From positions 501,001 to 565,000 of the forward strand of contig JAMWET010000150.1 of NCBI GenBank assembly GCA_024036415.1: a DNA stretch of 64,000 bases. The letters run 5' to 3'. Shown in pieces: positions 1-34,500 of the stretch. Numbering within the stretch: position 1 is the first letter of the stretch; each line of letters opens with the position of its first letter. The notes below the pieces were generated by a model. It had not been told where the DNA came from, did no database searches, and saw only the letters and a list, made by a program, of their open reading frames with translations. Source of the stretch: Prochilodus magdalenae (lineage: Eukaryota > Chordata > Actinopteri > Characiformes > Prochilodontidae). The translations under genes were made by a program, and so were the position numbers.

Positions 1-600
1 TTGTCTGTGTCTGGACGAGTATAAAATAGTCATGTAGAGCAAATTTCTTCAGAGTTTTACACTGTCGGTGTCGAGTAACAGTCTCCCCCGGCATGTTTTC
101 CCCACTGCCGCCCGGACCGTTAGCTGGGCTAGTCGAGCTGTTGCTGCTGCTGGGTTGCTAGCTCATTAGCCAGCGTTTGTGCGGTCTGGCACGGCGTTTT
201 TCACCTCGCTTTCCTCACCATGAATGGGGGCATTTAGAGAGCCGTAGGCTTGTTCGTGTAGTGTGGAGGTGTTTGGAGCATATGTTGTTTGGCGGAGTGT
301 GGATACAACTGTTTATGAGCAGCCTTCGCGGAAAGCTGCCTCTTTGTAAAGAGAAACTCAGCCCCCTGAACGACTGACTCGCCTGCTAATCAAAGTTCCA
401 CACTGGGCTTTTATCGTCGTTTGCTGGGAGCGCTGTGTCTGGTAATCTGGTGCCCCTCTGAGTTCAGACTGCGTTTCGTGTCTTCTTTCCCTGAGGCGCC
501 CAGACATGATGTTGTATAGGCTGTTGTAATGTGTGCCTCTATGTAAACGTGACACCCGCTGCTACAGGCAGTCTGGTGCTTCTCTGTGTCCAGTGAAATC
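1..600 (+). promoter_or_regulatory. CpG-rich stretch with a TATA-like element, possible promoter
   Basis: The first 600 bases are clearly richer in CG dinucleotides than the following DNA, with about a dozen in the first 210 bases. A TATAAAA string lies at about position 21. An ATG at 93 opens only a 22-codon reading frame, and no exon of a known protein is visible. It could be a promoter of hip1 or of an alternative hip1 transcript, since the next plus-strand exon is hip1 coding exon 2. The strand and the gene served are inference. Confidence 0.25.
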
Positions 601-2777
601 TAACGGTTTGGAGTCTGGTGACTGCACAAAGCTTAAAATCACTGCATCTTAAAGCCCATGTGAATTTTAGAAATGGACATTTCTTCCTCTCTGGTCCATT
701 TGGTAGTTTCAGAGGTGCAGAGAGAGACTAACCTAGTTCCTCATTCAGTGTTCAGCCCACCGCCTCTGGTCCTTGCACATATAGCCTTTGCATGCCAGCA
801 CGGTGCCTTTCAGGCCTTTCACCGAGGGATTTTAGGGTGCACATTGGTTTGCCTGTTTGTTAACACTGTGTGATGCCTTCAGAGAAGCTGTCGCACTTCC
901 CTGATCCACCCTGGCTTATCAGAATCATTGATTTGAATAGGGTGCAAAGTGTATCTGGAGCTGTAGGCTGTACTAAGTCTTTTTCCCAGTCAAGTGTTTG
1001 TTTTGATTTGGTTTGCAGCAGTGCTCACTCAAAGCTGTTCACTTTTCTGTCCATTTTCTTACTTCCCACTGTTATTTCTGTCACGCATTGCTTGACAGTG
1101 GTATGAAAACAAGCCCTGGCAGGTGGGAGATCCCCACTGGACATGCTTTCGGTGGGTCTTAGTCAGATCTAGAAGATCTTGGAGTTATGTCTATTACCCA
1201 GTGCTCAGTGTTCTTGCCCCGCTATTTTCACTTGTCTGAAACTCTCTAATAGATGTGTGGTATATAATTCGGACAGTTTGACTGAATCTGGAACTACAGT
1301 GCCAGTACTGACCAGCCTTCGTGTCTGAAGTTGTTTGCAAGTCTTAAAGGAATGTTTGCTATGTGTTGCCACATCCTGATTGTTTCAGAATGCATCCAGG
1401 GCCAGTTTTGGGTAACATGAGAATGCTAATGTCTTTTATATCAGTTCTTATTTTCACTGATATCAATAACAGGGGCGGAATGTGGGATACTGTAATCTAT
1501 GCAAGATTGTTATTTTAAACCATTCCAAAATTAACTTAGTTGTCAACAGGAAATGAAGGAATATAGGTTTTGACTGTACGTCCAAGACGTCTGTGTATCG
1601 TGTTGTAGAGATCTTATCTTGCAATACCGCTGTAACTAGATATTAAGTCACTGTAGCATCTGTGTGCTCAGTGTGCATGTGAACAGATGAAGACAAAGCA
1701 CATCTGCTCTTGGAAACAAAAAAAAAACTAAAATGAGAGAAAACAAGTGAGTATCACACCAAAACAAAAACTAGCATTGGCATCAGTTTCTGATGCTGAA
1801 GAAGGCTGATGGTGAGTAAGCACAAAGTTTGATGCTGGGCTGTTCTTCAGACTGCTAAGTGAATAGGAGGTAGAGGAAGGAGAAGAGACTGTATGGAGTA
1901 TGAATTGTCATCTTACATATTGGTCATTTAGGTGTCCCCTTAAAGTAACGCACTGCGTTACTGCGTTTGACCCAGAAATCACTTTAAGGACCCTCTGTTT
2001 TTTGTGTCAACCCTAGTGCAGGGGAAGCTCCTCATGGCCTACAAGAAAAGATCTGCCCTGAAGAATAGCCCCTCAGCCCTGTGCTTTAGAAAACCTCTTG
2101 CTTTACAAGCCCATAAAACTGACCCACATGGTTTATTATCCATTATGGCACCATTATTATCTTCTGGTTCCTGTGACTTTATCCCCCAGGCCATATAACC
2201 TAATCGAGCAGACTCTCAAGATGCCTGTTGTCTGTTCTTTCAAACCGCACTGAAATGACTGTCTTCATTGCCCAAGCGTTCAATATGTACACATGTCTGT
2301 ATTTGTATGGTAGATGAGTAATGAGCGGTTTTAAAGCTCTTGTAGTTCAGGCTCAAGTCTCCCTCCATATAGCCAGTGAGCTCCATATCCCAGAACTTTC
2401 CGAGTGGTGTGACATTAGCTTCCCTGGTGTCACAGATGTGTTCACATTTATAATACCAGTGGAAGCATCTGACTTGACCTGTATGGATGGTTCATTGTGT
2501 GTTTCCACACTAGGAGCCTACTGAGGTGTTGACTGAGTGTTCCGTCCGAGCGGATGTTTGAGTCAGATGTGAGTAAGTTGTAAATGCTCTTTAAAAAGGC
2601 TGGAGTAGCTAAGCAACACAGCAGCTGCCTTTCAGTGAAGTGACCTTTTTTGCGAGGGGTGGAGCAGTAGCTGGATAGTGTACTGGCTAAAATAAACTTT
2701 AAAGAGGGGGGGAAAAAGACTAATGGCTCACTTTGTCCTAGCCTGCAGCTCAGTAAAGCTGTGTGTCTGACAAAGCA

Positions 2778-2780
<3 letters not shown>

Positions 2781-2848
<68 letters not shown>
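2781..2848. repeat. (GT)n microsatellite
   Basis: This is an uninterrupted GT dinucleotide tract of 68 bases. It creates spurious open frames of alternating Val/Cys or His/Thr on the two strands. Confidence 0.97.
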
Positions 2849-2850
<2 letters not shown>

Positions 2851-3731
2851 TAGGCGTGGGTTAGTGTTATTATATTGCTGTGATGGGCTTTGTTTGTGCA
2901 GAATGCTGGTTTGTGGAGCTAGTCTGACGTTAAAATACGAATTGAGGCGAGTTTCAGGAAGCATGGGGTTATTTTTAGTTCTTTCGATACTGCACCTACG
3001 CATGAGAGCCGAAGTCTCAGACAGCTACCTCACTCCTTACTCATTATCTACTCAGTGTCTGTGTTTCAGCTACATGGAAGCAGACCCTTCAAGCCACCTT
3101 GAAGTGGGGGGGGTGTTTGGGGTGGGGGGTGGGATTTCTTAGAACGAGAACTGTGGATTGTTTGGGTTGGCAATGCCACTCCAGTGGAGGAGCATGGGTA
3201 GAGCCAGGCATTCTTTAACCAACAGGAAATTGGCAGGATTGGGTGTGCCAAGACAGGAAACTGAGAGTGGCCCTCAGTCGTTACACTTCCTGTTGCTGAC
3301 CAGTTCAGTGTTTTTATCTCACGGGACCGTTTTAAGCAGGATGCTTATGGATGTACACAAACATACTTCATGGCTGTAATTTACATCAACAGGAACAAAT
3401 TTTGATGCAGTCTGTTTGCCTGTCTCTACTTTAACTTGCTTTTTGTCCCCACACACTGGTGTGTTACATTGGGATTGACATTCTACAGATGCTGTTGAAA
3501 GACCATGCCATCCACACAATAGTAGCCATGCAGTTATGTATCATGAGTATGAGCACACTGTAAAATGTGGCATGCGGGCAAGATTCCTAACGTAGCATTT
3601 TTGTCAAATCAACCTCTTCTGAATATAAGCACTTCTTAAAAAGACTGATAGATAAACAGAGAGAGATGGAAAGGGTACAGGTTAAGTTATTACTTTACAC
3701 AGCGTCCCCTGCATGGCGATCATATACTATA

Positions 3732-4052
3732 TAGGGCTGACTGATTTTGGAAAGTTTATTTTTTGATTATTTTTATTATTTAATTTTTTTTTTGTCTACT
3801 GAAGTCCAGGCTTGTTATTTTGGCCATTAAGACCAATACATCCCCCTTTGTCTGACTGGAGGCTTCCTGCTGGCCAGACTGCTAGTTAGCTGTGGTAGTA
3901 AAGTTAAAGCATGTAGTTGTTTGGCTGCCCTGATTCTACAGGCTGTTTACAAGCTCTAATATAATAAAATATGCTACAATTAAAATCGCAGCTCTTGTGA
4001 TTTGAATATTGGACTCTTAAATTGCATTGTGAGCCTTAAGCTGTCAGCCCTA
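3732..4052. mobile_element. non-autonomous hAT-like element (MITE), 321 bp
   Basis: The ends are inverted repeats: TAGGGCTGAC at the left and GTCAGCCCTA at the right. The flanking 8-mers are ATACTATA (3724-3731) and GTACTATA (4053-4060), which differ at one base and look like an 8-bp target duplication, as made by hAT transposases. The interior is AT-rich and has no open frame, so it would depend on a transposase supplied elsewhere. The superfamily is inferred from duplication length and the TAGGG-type end. Confidence 0.65.
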
Positions 4053-7000
4053 GTACTATAGATCTTCTGATTTGAGAAGATAAAATTAAAACTTGATTAT
4101 TTCTAAACAGATTTTTTTTTTTACAGTTTGAGTTTTAATGTTGTTTGAATATGATTTGGCAACAATATGTCTTTGCATTTAATAGACACTATATAGTCCA
4201 AATTCCGACTGTGTTTCTGACCGGAAAAATTGCACTTGGAAGCCATTTCAAATGGAATGCATGAATTTGAAGATGTATGTCTGTTATTGCCAGAAGACCT
4301 AAAAGAAGATACAGTAAACACATTTTTACCGTATTGCCCACTTCATTCCTAGATGTTTTGTTGTTGAACTAATAATGCAATGACCAATAGCTGGCCACAG
4401 AACTAAGCAACCCATCTTGCAAAATATACCTCTGGCTTAAAAAGAAAACTTGCTCTAAGGAGAATTCTTGCATTCTCCTTTACAGGCATATGGGTCATCC
4501 CAGGACAGCTGTGCTTTGTCCATCAGACCAGCACACTCTTGTTTGATCCCATTGATTTAATTCATAGCATGCATTTTTGTTTCACATTTGGGTGCCAGTT
4601 GAAAGTACAGATGCTTGTGGATCATCACTTACAGATGCTTTGCTTGCTGCTGCATATAAAAACCTCCAGCGTCATAGCTGTTAAGGACATCATTAGCTAA
4701 CATGACCTGAGGGGAAATGCTTCAGTAAACTGGCCATAGCATGATGCCCTGCTATCAATGGCATGTAGAGTAATTTACTGAATTGTCTTCTGGTTAAAAA
4801 GCTCTGATCTTTTTTAGTTGAGTCGCTTTGGGAATAATCCCAGGGACTAATTTCTTGAAGGTCATTGCAGGGCAACCTTGTGAAACTATTCTGTTTATTT
4901 AGAATTTTAGAACTATGACTTTTTATGCCATACCATTTTGTTTCGGTTTTGTGAAAAGAAAAACAAGATAAAGAAATATAAAGCAAAAGCAAAAAGTCAA
5001 TCTGATGTCTGACTTCTGCCATAGACTTGAGATCAAAAGGCAAGCAAACTGTCCAAATCCATTCAGATATGCTCACCAATAATTATTAATTGTATTTAAT
5101 AATAACATAATTACTTAAATACCAATAACTGCACATGTTTATTATGTTAATTCAGCCATTATCTGCTGGTATCTGCGCCCCTTGCACATTTATTTATTAG
5201 TACTGCACTGCCTTTACTACTGGTCTACAGTTATATCTGTATTTCTTGTATTTCTTTTATATATTTCTTGCCTCCTTGCGAAGTGAGATTAATATTTTTC
5301 CATAGTGAACTGTACTATGTATAGTTTATATTTAATAGTTAATAATACTGCTGTACCTACCTACTTAGTTTTTCATACTGCACAGCCCTGTTTTTTGTTT
5401 TGTATTTGTTTTACTGTGCTGCTTTAGTGAAAAGTATCTATCTAGCTAGCTATCTGGCTATCTATCGAATTAGAATGAACAAGAATTAATGCTGTATTCT
5501 TGCTTTTGCCACTTAGTAATGAGACTAAAACAGGCAGCATGTTGTATTGCGATGGATTCTTTCTTTAAATATACCATCACCAACTTTCTTTCGTAGTTCT
5601 CTCTTTTGCTCCAAACTTAATTTCCCTAATCAGTCATCACATTGGCTCCTCCACTGTCCATTTGTGAGGCAATAATGGGGACCTGGATCCAATGAGTGAA
5701 AGCCAGCAGCCTTTGGCAGCTAGTGCTCTTATTCACATGAGTGACAAAATCTCAACAAATTGGGCAGCACTTGTGTGGGAATCACTTGCCTTTGGCACAG
5801 GGAATCGTCCAGCAGTACTCAAGTGTTTGGCGGCTTTATGGAGTTAGCCATTGCGGCAAGTTACAGCCCTGTCTGGGCTTTGCCGACCTCATCCTGAAGC
5901 TCAAAGCAAAATCGCTGTTCATCGGGCACTTCTGTTTCAAGCTGCATCTGGCCTTCATGGGTGAGTTGTGCTTGTTAAGGGTACATGAGCATGTTTTTTA
6001 TGGTCTGATAGGAAAATAAACAGGGTCTGCCATTTGGATGTAGAGCCTGTTTTTAGCATAAGTGTAAAGCAAAGAAGCTGGTGAGGTCAGTTTACTGTAA
6101 TTGCAGCAGCTCAAATATGTGGGAGTTGTTTGTTCAGGAGCACAGGCCAACACCCTTATTCTTCATCCCTCCACGTCCTCTTCCTCCCTGATTCCCAGAG
6201 CCCAGCTGCGACTTAATGAGACACTTATCCCTCAAATCCATCTTGCCCAGACAAAGCCTAGCCTTGTCACCTTTAGCGGGGGAGTCTGGCAGCGAGGGCT
6301 GAGGCAGAAGATCGGAAAACAGAACTGAGTCTCTTCTCCTCTAGAGTCCTGCTCCGCTGTCCCTATAGCATAGTTAAGAAAACAATACCAAATGTCATGA
6401 GCCGCCACTTTCGTTACTCCTGTATCTGTCTCATTTTTCACCATCCAAACAGAATCAAGCTCTTGCTAGGTCTGTTTGGACGAGGAACATAAAAGCATCA
6501 AAACATCACAAAGCAGATATTTTCAGATCTTTGCATTGCTTAATGATGATGCTGGGGCATCAGCAAGATGCTCCATGCCGTTCATAATGGTTGGGGTTTA
6601 TTTTTCAGTGTCTGTGTCCCCTGTTTCATGTATTTACATCGCTAAAAGCACCCGTGTGTTTACCAGATCAAGCTGATTGTTCTATTTTAAACTAATGACG
6701 GTGAGAACTCAAAATGAAACCTCTCTTGGTGAACATCTTTACCAGGCTTCTGTCTGTCTTGCCTTCAGGATAATGTCCCTTATCATACTCATGGTTAAAA
6801 ATGTTTTTCACTGTTATTTCTGCAAACTGGAGGTCACAGGACCTCAGCACTGAGTCTCTGGTCTTGCTAAAGAGAGCAGCTACATCTGCAGGAAGTGAGA
6901 TTGAGAAATGCACCTGACCTTCTGTGACTTCATCCTCTTAGGCAAGCATATGTAGTAGGAGAGACAGGCAGAGATGACAGTGTCTGTGAGCTTGAGCTGA

Positions 7001-7249
7001 ACACAGCAAACTGATTAAAAGCTTTTGGATAAATTGTGTTTAAGTTTCTGTTTTTTTTCTTCTTATGGTTCTAATTTTCAGATGGACATGTAGAGTTTAC
7101 ACCTTGTGGAAGTGCACTGAGGGCTTTTCCCTAAGCTGATGTTTGGCATTGTAGGGAGAACAGGGACTAGAAAAGCATACATGGAGGCAGCAGATGGCTG
7201 ATGGCTCTCTAAATGTCTCTTTTTAGTTTGTTGAGCTTTAGATCTCCTC

Positions 7250-7251
<2 letters not shown>

Positions 7252-7331
<80 letters not shown>
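7252..7331. repeat. (TG)n microsatellite
   Basis: This is an 80-base uninterrupted TG tract about 290 bases upstream of the first recognised hip1 exon. Confidence 0.97.
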
Positions 7332-7333
<2 letters not shown>

Positions 7334-7623
7334 AGTGTGTATGTTGGTGCTCAGATGAAGCATATTGTATTACCAGGGCGTAAAACCATTTCTCAGGAGC
7401 TATGAGAGCTTTAAGCCACGCTTACCTGTCATACACTCTTGGGGTTAAGAGTAATTTGTATTCTGTGCTGCTCTCACAGCGGTAGAATTTTGCTCAGCAA
7501 GGCCTTCACAGCGGTGTGAAGCCGCACTGTCTCTGTTAGTACTCCTGACCTGTTTGTTAATGTTTTACTTTGAAAGAGAGAAAAGCCTGAATCTTAAACC
7601 TTTTTTTCCCTTCTCCTGCACAG

Positions 7624-29445
<21,822 letters not shown>

Positions 29446-29996
29446 TAGCTGTTCCACTTGCCTTACATTTATTACTATTATTATAATTATGGAATGTCGT
29501 TATAAAACCACAGAAATACATCACCCCCCCCCCCCATCCCCCCCCCCCCAAAAAAAAAGGCTAACCGTGAATGAAAGCTAGTGGGGAACCAATTCAGTAT
29601 AATCTCAGTTGCATAATTGGTCCCTAGTAGATTCCATTTCATATTGGCAACTTTGGGGGGTTTGGCTTGAGCGTTGGAGTCTGTGCAGACAGAGAAAGAT
29701 TACGATGCAATGTTAAGTAATTGTTTTCCAATGTCAGATTAAGTGCAGTTCTGTTATGTAAGTCTGCCTTGTCCAGAACAATAGTTATTTAACTGCTGCA
29801 AGAGGGAGTATTTTCTAGAACAAGCTGTAGCCACCTTCATTCCACAAATTGAGAACAGGCCCCAGCATTGAAATACCACCAGGGGGCACCAAATACCACT
29901 CACAACAAGCTACAACTGAGATGTGGAGCAGTATGTGCCACATTTTTGATTTGCCATCTTTCTGAAAATATGCAATAACTATGGAACATCTTGTCA

Positions 29997-30063
29997 TATA
30001 TATATATATATATGCAATATATATATATATATATATATATGATATATATATATATATATATAT
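29997..30063. repeat. (TA)n microsatellite
   Basis: TA runs are interrupted by TGCAA and TGA. On the minus strand this gives a spurious Ile/Tyr open frame. Confidence 0.93.
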
Positions 30064-31289
30064 AATTTTTTATTTTTTTTTTGACCTAGATTTGTGAGGG
30101 TGAAAATGGAAAAAAAAAAAATAGTTGAATATATCTCTTCACTAGGGTTTTCATCATTTATGATAACATTATCATCACCTCCCACCCCGTGCTGGCAATA
30201 AGAGATGCTGCTTATGTAGGCAGTATTTCCAATTTTGATTGTGATTGTAATGTAATTAATATCCAGCATCACTGAAGTAGCACTGGAAATAATGGGCTTA
30301 CACCTTGGCACAGCATAAATAGATGAAATTGGATTTTTGTGCCTGTGCCAACCATTACTGCAGAAGAAGGCTTCACACTGTCGTGCCACAGGAAAAAAGA
30401 AAAGATTTAGTTTTTCTGGTTTCCACAACATCACTCTCCTGTGAATTTAAAATCAAGAGCTGCACAAGGAACGCTTTATCCAGTTATATGAATGACATGG
30501 ATATCCATCTAGACACACTCACAAATTTAGCCCTAGCCACTTTTATTTCCATATGGAGACACCAGGACCCAAGTATGTTTTCTGTGTTCTTCTGCATGTG
30601 TGTAATTACACAGAGAGACATGCAATCTGATGCTTCTATTATTTAGTTTTGAGTTGGCTGATCTGCTTTTATCATAAAAGCGGTGAAACAATGGAACATG
30701 ATTTAGTAGGGGGTGATGGCAGGTGCCCGCAATAAGCTTTAGATCCAGTCCTTAACTGAGGATACTAGAATTACAACGATGACATCACATTAACTGTAAG
30801 AACCGATTAGCTATTGGATGGCTCACAGACTCCCAGCATTTCTATCCAGTTTTACTGACAGCTGTGAGTGACATTTGAAATATTACATCAAGCTGTCATA
30901 ATGAAACTTTGTATGTTTGATAGATTATGCCTTGATAGGAGTAGCATTGATTGCAGTGTTGAAAGGGCATACACTGTGGTTTTCACTTTCCTTTAGTGTG
31001 TTATGGAGCTTTTTTGCTTGTCTGGAAAATGTAAAAAAGATCAAAGGAACTCTCCCAGCAGCCTAAAAACCCTCACTGGGATTCCAGCATTTTCCTCCAT
31101 CACAAGATATTACTAACTTGTAACACATTCCTTACTGCCCGCCTACCGGCAACCTTGGCATAACCCCACAATGCACAAAGAGTTAAAACTGTGGACACTG
31201 ACCCTCTTAAACGCCTGCTCCAGTCTATCTGCCAAGGGTGGGTTTGCCTATTTGTTGTACCTGACTTTCAGGATCAGACTGTGCCTCAA

Positions 31290-31560
31290 ACAGACATAGC
31301 AGAGCCAACGTTGTACAACTACAGCTACGCTGCTCTGACGATTCACCAATCAGAACAGAGTGGGCAAGCTGATCACTCAGAATACAGGGGGCACAGCAGG
31401 ATGGGGTATATAAAGAGACTGGAGCTCAAATAGAGTGTTTCAGACAGAGTGTCCAATATTGGAACAGTTTTGTGTTTTTGCAACACTGAAGCGTGTAAAC
31501 TATCAGACCCCCCAAAAAAATCAGAACATGAGCGTAACGGGCCCCTTCAGTTTGCTTCGT
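31290..31560. repeat. dispersed repeat, copy 1
   Basis: This shares GAGTGTTTCAGACAGAG, a following CTGAAGCGTGTAAA block and a terminal GGGCCCC with a second copy at about 57640-57930, in the same orientation and order. I recognise this type from fish genomes but cannot name the class. The boundaries are approximate. Confidence 0.5.
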
Positions 31561-34500
31561 ACCAATTTTATCTGATCATATATGAAATGTTATAACAGGA
31601 GCCATGTTAACAGTGAGCCTTAACACTGACCAAGTATCTTTGTATGCAAGTATTGTATTTGGTGGTACCGAATGTGGGTCCAAACCTCCTCATGAATGAA
31701 GACAAAACAGTTTGAGAAGCTAATCCGATAGAAATCACTAATTTAAGTGCTCACAAACTCACACTTGCGTAATAGCCTGCCTCCCTCCGTGCTCACACAT
31801 CCATCCATTGTCTGTTGGGAGTAAATCAATCTGTATAATCTGAAATAAATGCAGGGATTAACTCTAATCCGAAGAGAAAATACAACAGAAGCCCATCAGT
31901 TCTTTTACTGGCCTAGTGTATATATCCTGATTCTGTTGAGAGTCACATGTACTATCAGGGTTTTAATCCTGTTTCGATTCAGCATCTCATTCAGGTTCAT
32001 GTGCTGATGTACAGAATCCTTTGGTGTTTGAGGCTACACCAGAATGTACGTTCTTAACCTGTGGTGGGGAGCACGCAGGGGAGAGGGTCGAGTCACTCCT
32101 CAGTCACTCACTATGCTACTGCCTATGCCTCACTGCTGTATGTTTTTGGCCCCTGAAGCTAAAGCGCAAGCAGGTCTTTGTGATTTGTGCCTCTGCACAC
32201 CACTAGAGCCAAACACTTACTGGACAATTATGGAGCTCTTACAGCATCAGCACGCTGTGCTCTCTGGGTATAGTGCTGTGCGAAAGCCAGAGATGGGCAA
32301 AAATGCTTTGTGTTTGTATTTGACACAGAGTGCAACCTAACAGTGCAGAACAGTGCAGTATTCTGCAGTTTAAATATACGGTGTTGTTCAGATGATGGCG
32401 CATATACGGTATAGTGGAACATATATACACATACAGTTCATGGAGTACATATTAAAACTAAGCTCAGACGCTTAAAAGTTCTCCCAAGAACCCATGTACA
32501 CACATTTGCCTATTGAGCAGAATTCTACAGAACTTTAATGGGACTGCCCATTTACCCTGATGATACAAAAGGTGGTTTAATCATGACTGCGTTTTGAGAG
32601 GCATAATCCAGAGCAGCCAATCAGTGAAAAGTTACATGTCTTAGAAGCACAATAAAAATAGCAGCCTGTTTGATAACGGGTAACCACGAAAAATGGGTAA
32701 CGGAAAAAATGTAGTCATTTTGGTAGAAATGAACACACGAACATTGTAAGTGGACCAGGACTCGGAAAATGTAGGAGATGGACCCTTCATTGCTTCTGCT
32801 AATGGCATGCTGCTTATAGTATCCAGTGTTCACAGCGGTTTGAAGATATTGGATCCAACCTTCTGTTATTTCTCAGAGAGAGGGCACTAACAGATCGTGC
32901 CAACAGTCGCATTGCAGCAAAGGTCTACATCTCTAATAGCCCAATAGCACTAACCAGTAGTGCTATACTTCCTGGCACTGAAAGAATAATTTTCGACGGG
33001 GCAGTTTTCGGCAAGGTTAGATACGAAAAGCTGTTCATTGACAAACAAAAGAACAGTTTGGTGAGGTCAGTACTATTGGTCAGTAAATAGCCATTTCTTT
33101 TCTTTTCCCAAAAACTGTAAAGCTGCCCTCTGAATAAAGACAGGTTTTGTTCGAGTCCTGCTTGAACAGTCTTTCAAAACACAACCCTCTGATTCATCCT
33201 TTCAGGGAAGGGGTCCAAACCAAAACCGAGGTTACTGTATGTTCATTCATCCACTCTCTCTAAAACTTAGTGTAGCTTTAGGTGCGCAGATAAAAAAGGT
33301 GTTTGAGAGAATGATGGCTCAACAATGATGTAACGCATCAAATGCAAAATTCCACAAGCAGTAAAACTATTTCACCCATGTTCTTTGAGATAAGTGATAC
33401 ACAGCAGCGAGAAGAAATCACACATGGGTGTGCAGTTTATTAATGATTACATATTCGACAGTGATGCATTCAGGATCCACAGAGGTACATTTAGGCTAGG
33501 CCAACCAGTTATTTCATTAATTAGATTTTCTTCTTTGAGTAGAGTAATGAATGTGCTAGAATTGTTATCCCCTCAAAACTGGAATCTTATATAGAGTGCA
33601 TGCTCATTTATGATTGCAGGCTCTTAAATGCATATACACGCTTATGCTTGGTTACACCCATCAGCTAACACTTTTAATATTTTGGTGCACTGATGATTAA
33701 TTCAGCTGAAGTGTTTGTAAATTATGGCAAATCATACAGTGGGCATACAGTCAGATGTCAGAAACAGAACCATTAGTTTTCTAGTTTATATCGTAATGGG
33801 CCATGCCTTTATTTCAGGGTTGCTAATGAGGGTCCATTATCAGGCAAAATAATTACCAAGAGATAACAGAGGCTCTGACAGGTCTGTGGTGCCAACATGT
33901 CCATGTGGAGCCACTGACAGTATTCAGATAGTAATTCCTGTTTTTTCCAGGAGCGTCAAAAACATGGAATACTGCCTATTCCTGGTGAAGGTATTCAGTT
34001 TCAAACTGTAAACCATCAGGTTTCTTCACGTTGCGGTCTCCTGATGTTGTGGTGCCTTCTTTTGCCTCTCGGCTCCATTGCCCCTCCCAAAAGCAAAGGC
34101 AGATGCAGATATGAGGTCATCTGCCAAAAAAAGCAGACTTCTCCCCTGAGGCTCGCCCTTCTGGCAGTGTACAAGCACAACCTGATCCGTATCGGCTGCC
34201 GTCTCTCCTGCCCACAGCTCGCCGTCTCTGGAACATAAGAGCACTTCGCCCTCTGTGCTTTGTGCTGTTCATCGAGCGTTTTGCTTTTCAGCTGACTCAC
34301 CTCTTCCCAAGAGAGCTCAGCCGGCAGTGGCAAACTGCACCTCTGCCTGCTTCCTTTTGGAGGGGGGTTTAATAATTCCGTAGTGATAGGAATCAGAGCA
34401 CATTAGCTGTTAATGTAAATTATGGAGTAGATGAACATGTGTAGGAGTGCACTGTTTTTTTTTTTTTTGTACAAGAAGTGATTTTAATTCACAGTGGCTT

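Larger units (their letters stand above)
601..7623 (+). other. non-coding DNA upstream of the first visible hip1 exon (probably intron 1)
   Basis: I find no recognisable coding exon here. Human HIP1 has about 40 residues ahead of the sequence encoded at 7624, so an exon 1 must exist. It is either left of the window or unrecognised in this stretch, because the N-terminus is poorly conserved. The stretch holds a hAT-like element at 3732-4052 and two long (GT)n tracts. An open frame at 5741-6019 ends near a GTGAGT string but resembles nothing I know. Confidence 0.5.

Noticed and set aside
93..161. Possible start of hip1 at the ATG at 93 (MFSPLPPGPLAGL...)
   Set aside because: The frame stops after 22 codons, shows no good donor in frame, and does not resemble the HIP1 N-terminus.
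2783..3142. Open frames made of Val/Cys or His/Thr repeats (also at 12694-12973, 12417-12821, 16771-17067, 20693-20972, 26711-26893)
   Set aside because: They are translations of (TG)n or (CA)n microsatellites, not genes.
5741..6019. 92-codon plus-strand frame near a GTGAGT donor-like site
   Set aside because: No family resemblance and no clear acceptor; it is likely chance in presumed intron 1.
34016..34333. 105-codon minus-strand frame as a gene
   Set aside because: No recognisable domain, no splice context, overlapping frames on both strands, and no sign of a promoter or poly(A) signal tied to it.
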